Source: Chloroflexota bacterium (GTDB lineage: Bacteria; Chloroflexota; Anaerolineae; Anaerolineales; DRMV01). From it: a stretch of 5,571 nt of DNA. The notes beneath the pieces are model-generated. The model was given only the letters and a program-made list of their open reading frames with translations, had not been told where the DNA came from and made no database searches. A program made the position numbers and the translations under genes. The stretch lies in contig JAADCW010000039.1 of the NCBI GenBank assembly GCA_013154225.1, forward strand, positions 1-5,571, written 5' to 3'. Below, one piece after another: positions 1 through 5,571 of this stretch; the stretch's first letter is position 1; every line of letters begins with the position of its first letter.

Positions 1-194
1 CCGCGGCGCGGGCACTTCGCTGTGGCGTGCCGCTGAAGGGCTATTTCGTCTGGTCACTGATGGACAATTTCGAATGGGCTGAGGGGTATAGTCAACGCTT
101 TGGCCTGATTTGGGTGGATTTTGCCACCCAGGAACGGCGTTTCAAAGCCAGCGCACATTGGTATCGGGATTTTCTTCAACAACACACACAATAA
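1..194 (+). CDS. GH1 family beta-glucosidase-type glycosidase, C-terminal fragment
   Basis: This is the 3' end of a gene whose start lies before the window. The open frame begins at position 3 and ends at TAA 192-194, giving 63 residues. The fragment contains GYFVWSLMDNFEWAEGYSQR followed by FGLIWVDF and a KASAHWYRDFL ending. This is the conserved C-terminal part of glycoside hydrolase family 1. In that family the WSLMDNFEWxxGY block forms the end of the (beta/alpha)8 barrel; its Glu and Trp contact the non-reducing sugar in the -1 subsite, and the RxGL(I/V)xVD segment follows. GH1 enzymes hydrolyse beta-glucosides, beta-galactosides or related glycosides with retention. The two catalytic glutamates (NEP and TENG motifs) lie upstream and cannot be checked, and substrate preference cannot be read from this part. 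No export signal can be assessed; most bacterial GH1 enzymes are cytoplasmic. The gene converges on the minus-strand cluster. Family assignment is very secure. Confidence 0.95.
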   Translation, partial: AARALRCGVPLKGYFVWSLMDNFEWAEGYSQRFGLIWVDFATQERRFKASAHWYRDFLQQHTQ

Positions 195-317
195 CCAGGG
201 CTCAGACAAGTCAGGGTGCGCTCGGGGTGCGCGTCTGTTGCCCAACAAAACCATGCGGCGCTTTGTGAGTTGCAAAGCGCCGCATGGTTTATCCGGATTC
301 ATGGCATACCAACGGCC
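195..317. other. Intergenic spacer between convergent genes
   Basis: This 123-base gap separates the GH1 stop codon from the stop codon of the minus-strand membrane protein. Its main element is the perfect hairpin at 248-290. Upstream of that, the octamer GGGTGCGC occurs twice (214-221 and 225-232). Loosely paired arms, GGGC(t)CAGAC at 198-207 and GTCTG(tt)GCCC at 233-243, could form a weaker second stem. I see no ORF with a ribosome binding site here and no promoter-like pair of boxes. Confidence 0.7.
248..290. terminator. Probable bidirectional intrinsic terminator hairpin
   Basis: The arms at 248-265 (AAACCATGCGGCGCTTTG) and 273-290 are perfect reverse complements over 18 bp, with a 7-nt loop (TGAGTTG). 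The core is GC-rich and the outer arm ends in AAA/TTT. The stem therefore carries a short U run on either strand: TTTA on the plus transcript and TTTTG on the minus transcript. It lies 53 bases after the GH1 stop and 27 bases after the stop of the convergent membrane-protein gene, where a shared terminator is expected. The U-tracts are short, so termination may be incomplete or the hairpin may act mainly to stabilise 3' ends. Confidence 0.75.
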
Positions 318-2351
318 TCATGGAGATGCCGCAGGCGCCTGCGGGCAGTGCTCAGGTTGAGGCAAACGGTACAGCGCATAATCGCCTTGCTCTGCCACCA
401 AAGTCAGCCCTTGCAAAAACTGGCGCAAGGCAGTAATTCTGGCCGGCGTCATTTTATCTGGCAGGGTTTCCACCAGAAAATCCATGCCGCGGCGGGAAAG
501 TGCAACAGCCTCATACCCCTCGCAAGCCCACTGTTCGGCCAACGCTTGAGGCGAACCCGCCTGGGAAAGGCCATATACGAAGTTATCCAGGAACGCGTCG
601 GGCATCACTTCCCGCGGTAGGCCGTACATTCGGGGCTCAAAAAGCAGCATCACTTTGGCGTTTTGAGGGGTGTGTGCCGCGAGCAAATCGCTGAGGTCTT
701 GGTAATCGGGCAAAGCACGGCGATAATAGGATGCACGATCCTCAAAACCCAGGGCATAAGCCAAAGGATGCCGCGCCGCGACGAAGACTGCGGCTTCCAG
801 GAGTGCCACCGCGGCCACGCCCCACACCACCCACCGCACCAAATAGCGCACCCGCAGATAGGGCAAATCCAACACCCGCGCCCAACGCGCGCCATAGGCC
901 GTGGGCACTGCCCATACCAACAGAGCAGGCCACAGCAAACGCGCCTGCCACAAAGGGTGAGAACGCGCCACGCCCCACGCCCACATGAATACGCTTACCC
1001 CTACAAACACACCCCATGCGAACGCGGCCCGGCGCACGCGCGGTCCTCGGCGCAGCAGACGGAACCAGGCTGCGAGGGTCAACGGCGCCAGCCCTAAAAA
1101 CAAGGGGCCAATGCGGCCATGGAAATACGATGCATCCCGATAGCCCATGCTCATCGTCCAAGGCAAGAGCAGCCAATCCCTCCAATGCGTGCCAATGCCT
1201 GTGCCAGGTTCGGCCAACCAAGCCATTCGTTGGGCGTCCCAGCCCACGCCGCCAAAAACAAAGGGGTAAAAGGGATTTCCCATGTAATACGCGTTGCGCG
1301 CATACCACGGCATGGCGACCAACACGGCAAGGCCAGTAAATTGGAATATTGCGCGGGCCGCGCCCTTCCAGGAAAAACGCCGCACCCACTGCCACACCAG
1401 GAACCCGCCCACTGCCACAGCAAGGGTTACGGACGTGTATTTCACACTCATTGCCAACCCAACAAACACCGCGGCTTGGCGCAAGGCAGGCGTGACCTGC
1501 GCCATCTTGCGCGCGCCGCCAGCCCGCCACGCGGCCCTCAACGCGGCCAGGCTGTAAAATGCCAGAGCAAAATCGGTATAGGCGCCCGTGGCAAGCAAAA
1601 GCCCAGAAGGCATGGCAAAGACCAACAAAACCACCATGGCCGCGGTACGACGGCCAAACACTTCCTGCGCCCATTGCGCGGCCAGATACAGCGCGGCCGC
1701 GGCAAAGGCCAGTCCCAAAAGTTGCGCCGCACGATCGCTGCCCAAAGCCAGAGGCCAGATATACACCCCCTCCACCAAGCCTGGGGCCCAAAACTGATAA
1801 ATGGGCACGGTTTGCAAACCGCCGTGCTTCAGCACCCATGCGGGTTGGGCCAGATGATACAACAACGCGTCAAACCCTTCAGGGGGCGCCAAAGCCAACA
1901 GCAAAGCAGGTACACCCGCGGCCAACCACCACCCCCGGGCAGGAAGGGCTTGCCAACACTGCTGCCACGACCACGGGCGATATTTCCTCCACTGCCCGAC
2001 CGCCCAAATCATGCCTGCCGCGGCCAAAGCCCAAAACACAGGTGGCCGCGCCCAATGAAGCACCTCCAAAGCCAGGGAAACCCAAGCCAACACCCCCATG
2101 CCAACCCCAAAGGCCAACACCGCCTTTTGCTCATCCCCATCGCCACCCCAAAAAGGCGCCAACCACCACCCCAACGCCCACGCCAGCAGGCCAAAGCCCA
2201 CAGCCACCGCCAACGCCCACGCTGTTCGCGCCATTCCCCACCACACTTGCGCGGGAATGGGACGCTGGGTGCTAAACACCAGCGCGACCGCCAACGTCAA
2301 CCACAGCAACACGGCCAGAGAAGCCCAAAAACGCCACTGTTTTATTCCCAT
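318..2351 (-). CDS. Polytopic membrane protein, probable GT-C-type (ArnT/PMT-like) glycosyltransferase
   Basis: The product is 677 residues with about twelve or more hydrophobic segments, starting with a membrane helix at about residues 8-27. From about residue 540 to the end it is a soluble domain. Features typical of lipid-linked-sugar GT-C enzymes are visible. A loop after an early helix reads APPEGFDALLYHLAQP (155-170), with an acidic D161 and H166. TGAYTDFALAFY lies at 255-266, and PWYARNAYYMGNPFYPF at 348-364 matches the common PWxxRNxxxxGNPxYPF element. A late RLLWPAL stretch (471-477) precedes the last helices. The family moves a sugar from a polyprenyl-phosphate donor to a lipid, glycan or protein at the outer face of the membrane; the acceptor cannot be told here. 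ATG 2351-2349 is supported by GGAGG five bases upstream. The start overlaps the kinase stop by 10 bases (ATGGGAATAA), so translation is probably coupled. It is the last gene of the cluster. It could also be an uncharacterised membrane protein of the same fold. Confidence 0.82.
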   Translation of the reverse strand: MGIKQWRFWASLAVLLWLTLAVALVFSTQRPIPAQVWWGMARTAWALAVAVGFGLLAWALGWWLAPFWGGDGDEQKAVLAFGVGMGVLAWVSLALEVLHWARPPVFWALAAAGMIWAVGQWRKYRPWSWQQCWQALPARGWWLAAGVPALLLALAPPEGFDALLYHLAQPAWVLKHGGLQTVPIYQFWAPGLVEGVYIWPLALGSDRAAQLLGLAFAAAALYLAAQWAQEVFGRRTAAMVVLLVFAMPSGLLLATGAYTDFALAFYSLAALRAAWRAGGARKMAQVTPALRQAAVFVGLAMSVKYTSVTLAVAVGGFLVWQWVRRFSWKGAARAIFQFTGLAVLVAMPWYARNAYYMGNPFYPFVFGGVGWDAQRMAWLAEPGTGIGTHWRDWLLLPWTMSMGYRDASYFHGRIGPLFLGLAPLTLAAWFRLLRRGPRVRRAAFAWGVFVGVSVFMWAWGVARSHPLWQARLLWPALLVWAVPTAYGARWARVLDLPYLRVRYLVRWVVWGVAAVALLEAAVFVAARHPLAYALGFEDRASYYRRALPDYQDLSDLLAAHTPQNAKVMLLFEPRMYGLPREVMPDAFLDNFVYGLSQAGSPQALAEQWACEGYEAVALSRRGMDFLVETLPDKMTPARITALRQFLQGLTLVAEQGDYALYRLPQPEHCPQAPAASP

Positions 2352-3286
2352 GCCAACCTCCGCACCTGCACGCCCTGCTGCAATTTATCCAGCGAAGCAG
2401 GCTCGAAAAGAGCAGTACCCGGCTGAGACGCGGTGCCACTGCCGCACGCCACACCCAAACGCAGGGCTTCTTCCGGTGGTGCGCCTTGGGCAAACGCGGC
2501 CACCAGCCCGCCCACCAGAGAATCGCCCGCGCCCACGGTGGAACGCACCTGCACCGGCGGCGCGCTGGCATGATAGACGCCTTCTGGCCCCACCAATACC
2601 GCACCTTCGCCTCCCAGAGAAACGCAGACATACGTTGCCTGCGCTTGCAAACGGCGGGCTTCGGCAATCACGTCGCCCAGAGTGGGCAGGTTGCGGCCAG
2701 CAAACAGTTCCAGTTCGTAGCGGTTGGGTTTAATAAGGAAAGGATGCTGCGCCAAAGCGGCGGCCAGCATTTCCCCGCGGGTATCCACCACGGCCCGCGC
2801 GTTCACTTGGTGCAGGCGGGCGACCAAATCGCCGTAAATATCCTGGGGCACCCCTGCAGGCAGCGACCCTGTGAGCACCCCAAAGCCACCTTCTGCAGCG
2901 CGCACCAATTTCTGCCGCACGTCTTCCAGGGCTTCGGGCGGCACCTCTGGCCCAATGCCGTTGACTTCGTACTGGGTGCGCGGCGATTTTTCCAATAGGG
3001 TGCAGTTGATGCGCGTTTCCCCGCTGATTTCTACCGCGACCAGATTGTCCAACTCGCCTTGAAGCAACCGCCGCACCAGCAGGCCAATTTCTCCAGCCAG
3101 AATGGCCAAATTGGTCGCGGGCACGCCCAGGCGCTTGAGCGCCCTTCCGACATTGATGCCATTGCCGCCGGGGTCAAAGCGGGTGTGTTCCGCGTGCACC
3201 TTTTGGTCAGGCACCAGCGTAGGGAATTCATAACTGACATCCAAACAGGGGTTGAGGGTCAGGGTTGCAATGGATTTGGCATTCAC
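2342..3286 (-). CDS. PfkB-family sugar(-phosphate) kinase, 1-phosphofructokinase/Pfk-2/LacC type
   Basis: This 314-residue protein has the usual length of the ribokinase-fold (PfkB) family and would phosphorylate a hexose phosphate with ATP in the cytoplasm. Visible motifs in order are TLTLNPCLD (8-16), the substrate-lid and binding signature PGGNGINVGRAL (39-50), and GETRIN (89-94). These are followed by LTGSLPAGVP (138-147), LIKPNRYELE (184-193), VSLGGEGAV (222-230) and STVGAGDSLVGG (249-260), in which D255 should be the catalytic base. The TLNPxLD start and KPN/VGAGDS blocks place it with FruK (1-phosphofructokinase), LacC (tagatose-6-phosphate kinase) and Pfk-2 (minor 6-phosphofructokinase). 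From memory, STVGAGDS and the following GVACGSGTA resemble Pfk-2 most, but the substrate is not decided. No PTS gene is nearby to favour fructose 1-phosphate. The start is GTG 3286-3284, with AAGGGAG six bases upstream. The transporter's TGA stop at 3301-3299 is in the same frame, so no earlier start is possible. Confidence 0.92.
   Translation of the reverse strand: MNAKSIATLTLNPCLDVSYEFPTLVPDQKVHAEHTRFDPGGNGINVGRALKRLGVPATNLAILAGEIGLLVRRLLQGELDNLVAVEISGETRINCTLLEKSPRTQYEVNGIGPEVPPEALEDVRQKLVRAAEGGFGVLTGSLPAGVPQDIYGDLVARLHQVNARAVVDTRGEMLAAALAQHPFLIKPNRYELELFAGRNLPTLGDVIAEARRLQAQATYVCVSLGGEGAVLVGPEGVYHASAPPVQVRSTVGAGDSLVGGLVAAFAQGAPPEEALRLGVACGSGTASQPGTALFEPASLDKLQQGVQVRRLAWE
2357..2361 (-). 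promoter_or_regulatory. Ribosome binding site of the GT-C-like membrane protein
   Basis: The minus strand reads GGAGG five bases before ATG 2351-2349. It lies inside the last codons of the kinase gene. It fixes the start of the membrane protein at the 10-base overlap and argues for coupled translation. Confidence 0.8.
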
Positions 3287-3292
3287 AGCGGT

Positions 3293-3299
3293 CTCCCTT
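3293..3299 (-). promoter_or_regulatory. Ribosome binding site of the PfkB-family kinase
   Basis: The minus strand reads AAGGGAG six bases before GTG 3286-3284. It touches the last base of the NRAMP-like stop codon. It supports the GTG start. Confidence 0.75.
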
Positions 3300-4552
3300 C
3301 ATCCAAACAACGCCAGCGCGTTGGCCAGCAACGCCAGCCCAATGGTCATGACCGCGGTCAAATTGATCCAGCGCGGGTTGGTGGCTTCCCCCACAATGCG
3401 GCGATCGTTGGAAAGCACCAACAACATCAGCATCAACACCGGCAAAAGCGCACCATCCAGCACCTGACTGTAAAACAAGGCTTCGGTAGGGCGAAAGTGA
3501 GGCCACAAAGCAAGGCCCATGCCCACAAGCAGGGAGCCCACCAGCACCGCGTAGAACCCCCGAGCATGGGCCTTGGCCGCGCCCAGACCTTCTGGCCAGC
3601 CAAAAGCCTCGGCCACCGCGTAGGCTGTGGAACCCGCGAGCACCGGCAAGGCCAACAACCCAGCGGCCAAAAAGCCGGTGATAAACAGCGCCTGCCCCAC
3701 CCTTCCCAGCGGTGCGAGGGCCTGGGCCGCATCGGCCACGGTTTGGATTTGCCCGCCTTGGGAATGAATGGTCGCCGCCGCGGCCACCACGATGAAGAAC
3801 GCAATCAGGTTGGAAAACAGCATGCCCAACCAAACGCCTGCGTCGCTGGTGTTGGCCTGGATGATGATGCCTTCCTGCAGCTCTTCGATTTCTTCGCCAG
3901 CCTGCCAAAAGAGCAGATAAGGCGAAACCGTGGTGCCCAAAATACCCAAAGAAGCCACCAGCCAGGCCCGCTGGGTGCTGACGTGGGGCAAAAACGTGGC
4001 TTTGAACACCGCAGGCCACTCAGGATGCGCCAAAAGCGCGGCAAAGACATAGGCCAACAGCACTGCCGAAAGGGAAACCAGCACCCGCTTGACCCGGGTG
4101 TAGCCCTCTTGAAGCACCAGCAACAAGACCGCTAAAATCAGCGGCAACAGCCACTCCCAGCGGATGCCGGTCACCATTTCCAGCGCCGCGGCCACACCTG
4201 CGGCGTCGGCAGAAATCGTGGCAATGTTGGCCGCGGCCAGCGCCAATACAATCACCATGCTGGCCGTTCGGCCATAGCGCTTGCGGATGACCGCGGCCAA
4301 GCCATCTTTGGCCGCCAAAGCCACCCGCGCGGCCATGCTGTTCGCCGCGGCCAGCATGGGTGTGGAAAGCAAAATCAACCAGAGTTGGCTGAACCCTGTG
4401 GTGGCACCTACCACCGTGTAGGTGAGGATGCCAGCCGGGTCGTCGCCCGCGCCGCCGGTAATCAATGCGGGCAGGGAAGCCCGCACAAAGGCCATTGCGC
4501 CGGCTTCTGCCCGCTTCCTTCGGCGTCGACGTGCGCGCCAACGCGGTCGCAT
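3299..4552 (-). CDS. NRAMP-like divalent metal ion transporter
   Basis: This 417-residue integral membrane protein has about eleven hydrophobic segments, matching the LeuT-fold NRAMP family, whose members import metal ions with protons. Helix 1 carries GGAGDDPAGI (33-42), aligned with the family's DPGN metal-site motif: the Asp (D38) is kept, but Gly-Asn is replaced by Ala-Gly. Helix 6 carries LGTTVSPYLLFWQ (205-217), aligned with the usual A-x-x-MPH motif, so the metal-binding Met becomes Ser and the His becomes Tyr. It is followed by acidic GEEIEE (219-224). ADAAG (116-120) lies in helix 3. These changes mark a divergent subfamily, so the Mn/Fe preference of classical MntH cannot be assumed. 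The N-terminus is very rich in Arg (residues 2-14). The chosen start is ATG 4552, with GGAG six bases upstream, overlapping the permease stop as TGATG. The in-frame TTG at 4555 is too close to the GGAG. The kinase follows 12 bases after the stop. Confidence 0.87.
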   Translation of the reverse strand: MRPRWRARRRRRKRAEAGAMAFVRASLPALITGGAGDDPAGILTYTVVGATTGFSQLWLILLSTPMLAAANSMAARVALAAKDGLAAVIRKRYGRTASMVIVLALAAANIATISADAAGVAAALEMVTGIRWEWLLPLILAVLLLVLQEGYTRVKRVLVSLSAVLLAYVFAALLAHPEWPAVFKATFLPHVSTQRAWLVASLGILGTTVSPYLLFWQAGEEIEELQEGIIIQANTSDAGVWLGMLFSNLIAFFIVVAAAATIHSQGGQIQTVADAAQALAPLGRVGQALFITGFLAAGLLALPVLAGSTAYAVAEAFGWPEGLGAAKAHARGFYAVLVGSLLVGMGLALWPHFRPTEALFYSQVLDGALLPVLMLMLLVLSNDRRIVGEATNPRWINLTAVMTIGLALLANALALFG

Positions 4553-5571
4553 CAATGGCTCCGAGCCTGCATCTCACGCCCAGACCACGAACGATATACC
4601 CATTCAATGCCAAAGGACGCCACAACCACCACGACCAACACAGCCAGGGTGATGGGCGTGGTCGTCCACAAGTAATAACTGAGCACCACAAACGCGCTCA
4701 AACAAGCCACAATTGCGGCCACAATCACCCAACGGTTTGCGCCGGTTTCCTTATAAAGCCGCAGATGCCCAATGCTCACCGCGGCGTAAATCAACAGGAA
4801 CGCGGCGCTCCCCATCATGCCGATTTTGTCCAAGTGGAAGAGGTTGGCAAACACGATGACCAACCCGGCAGTGATGAACAGCCCTTCGGTAGCCTTGCCC
4901 CACACCTTGCGCTCAAACACTTTTGGCAGCTGGCCTACTTTGGCAATGGTGTAACTGACGTTTGCACCGCCGTACAGGGTGGCGTTGATAGCCGAGGAAG
5001 TCGCGAACAGCGCGGCAAAGGCCACCAAGTGCAAACCCCAGGGGCCCAAGAAAGCCTGCGCGGCCGCGGCCGCGGCGTAATTGCTCGCCGCAACAATTTT
5101 AGACACAGGCAGGTTACCCACCACGGTGATGCTGACCGAAACATACAGGAAGATAACCAGAGCCACGCTGATATACAGCGCCCGAGGCAGGGTCTTTTGC
5201 GGGTCTTCCATGTCTTCCGCGGTGTTGGTTACCAACCCAAACCCCTCATAGGTCAGGAATACCACGCCCGCGGCGAACAGCATTTTATCCATATGGGGCC
5301 AGTGCACGGGCGAAAGCAAGTCAGGCTGCAAGAAGAAAAAGCCCGTGATGGCAAACAGCAACAACATGCCTACGTTGGCCGCGACGATGACCAGTTCGGA
5401 GCGCCCCACGGCCTTCGCGCCCCAAAAATTGATGGCCGTAAAAATCAAAACTATTGCAGTGGCAAAGATGTTTTGCCAATACCACGGCGGGTTGTGGAAG
5501 AACGTCATGAAATAAGCCCCGAAGGACCTGGCGTAAAGCGCGAGGGCAAACACATAGCCAAACCACAAAAG
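4552..5571 (-). CDS. APC-family amino-acid permease (5' end outside window)
   Basis: At least 339 residues are visible. The frame stays open to the window edge, and the TTG near 5568 is an internal Leu codon, not a start. By comparison with the usual 430-480 residues of the amino acid-polyamine-organocation family, roughly the first two membrane helices are missing. The fragment has about nine or ten hydrophobic segments. The family's best-known cytoplasmic-loop motif is clear: FLTYEGF, then NTAEDMEDPQKTLPRAL (codons around 5180-5260), equivalent to the FxAYEGFE...AEExxxPxKxIPRA pattern of helix 6 and the following loop. A second typical block is SSAINATLYGGANVSYTIAK, then GQLPKVF (around 4910-5000), the helix 8 region. 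Such proteins carry amino acids or amines across the cytoplasmic membrane, usually with protons or by exchange; the substrate cannot be read. The stop TGA 4554-4552 shares its last base with the start of the NRAMP-like gene, so the two are probably co-translated. Confidence 0.9.
   Translation of the reverse strand, partial: LLWFGYVFALALYARSFGAYFMTFFHNPPWYWQNIFATAIVLIFTAINFWGAKAVGRSELVIVAANVGMLLLFAITGFFFLQPDLLSPVHWPHMDKMLFAAGVVFLTYEGFGLVTNTAEDMEDPQKTLPRALYISVALVIFLYVSVSITVVGNLPVSKIVAASNYAAAAAAQAFLGPWGLHLVAFAALFATSSAINATLYGGANVSYTIAKVGQLPKVFERKVWGKATEGLFITAGLVIVFANLFHLDKIGMMGSAAFLLIYAAVSIGHLRLYKETGANRWVIVAAIVACLSAFVVLSYYLWTTTPITLAVLVVVVVASFGIEWVYRSWSGREMQARSH
4559..4562 (-). promoter_or_regulatory. 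Ribosome binding site of the NRAMP-like transporter
   Basis: The minus strand reads GGAG six bases before ATG 4552-4550, within the last codons of the permease gene. For the alternative TTG at 4555 the spacing would be only three bases, so this site decides the start in favour of ATG. Confidence 0.7.

Noticed and set aside
216..620. Plus-strand open frame beginning in the spacer
   Set aside because: It begins inside the terminator spacer and runs antisense over the end of the membrane-protein gene. No Shine-Dalgarno sequence or family resemblance was seen.
742..1839. Minus-strand open frame (365 codons) in another frame within the GT-C-like gene
   Set aside because: It is fully inside the real gene and rich in Gly/Arg/Cys/Ala. 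It has no membrane-segment pattern or motif and no separate ribosome binding site that I can see.
1119..2426. Long plus-strand open frame (435 codons) opposite the GT-C-like and kinase genes
   Set aside because: It lies antisense to a well-supported membrane-protein gene. Its product is a Pro/Gln/Arg/His-rich composition typical of the reverse of Ala/Trp/Leu/Gly codons, with no recognisable domain. High GC removes stop codons on the opposite strand.
3059..4135. Plus-strand open frame (358 codons) opposite the kinase and NRAMP-like genes
   Set aside because: It is antisense to two recognised genes, rich in Gln/His/Arg/Gly without a family motif, and spans their junction. It is a shadow frame.
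4333..4359. Inverted repeat CCATGCTG / CAGCATGG with an 11-base loop, and nearby CTTTGGC-c-GCCAAAG (4306-4320)
   Set aside because: Both are short and lie inside the NRAMP-like coding sequence, in Ala-rich codons where GGCC and GCCAAAG words are frequent. Chance is the better explanation.
5321..5571. Start of the permease at the TTG near 5568
   Set aside because: The frame is open through the window edge, and the first visible residues already lie in a membrane helix typical of the third helix of APC permeases. The real start is outside the window.

Overview
The window is GC-rich by eye and almost fully coding. It fits a bacterial chromosome, perhaps a thermophilic or environmental Chloroflexota (Anaerolineae-like) genome. 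That placement is a guess from the style of the GH1 end, the NRAMP-like transporter and the large GT-C-type membrane protein; no marker gene is present. There is no sign of a mobile element, CRISPR array, rRNA or tRNA.

Layout: positions 1-194 (+ strand) hold the last 63 codons of a GH1 beta-glucosidase-type glycosidase. A 123-base spacer (195-317) carries a perfect 18-bp hairpin that probably terminates transcription from both sides. The rest, 318-5571, is one head-to-tail cluster on the minus strand. In transcription order it holds an APC-family amino-acid permease (5' end outside the window), an NRAMP-like metal-ion transporter, a PfkB-family sugar(-phosphate) kinase of the Pfk-2/FruK/LacC type, and a 677-residue polytopic membrane protein resembling GT-C glycosyltransferases.

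The four minus-strand genes are packed very tightly: a 1-nt overlap, a 12-nt gap and a 10-nt overlap. Each internal gene has a recognisable Shine-Dalgarno sequence inside or beside the end of the gene before it. They are very likely one transcript with coupled translation. Its promoter must lie upstream of position 5571.

The four products do not form an obvious single pathway: two LeuT-fold transporters, a cytoplasmic sugar kinase, and a membrane enzyme that probably moves sugars from a lipid carrier. The GH1 gene is convergent and belongs to a different transcript. I see no clear new system. The points most worth a second look are the altered metal-site motifs of the NRAMP-like protein, the coupling of two LeuT-fold transporters, and a marked excess of the palindrome CCGCGG.
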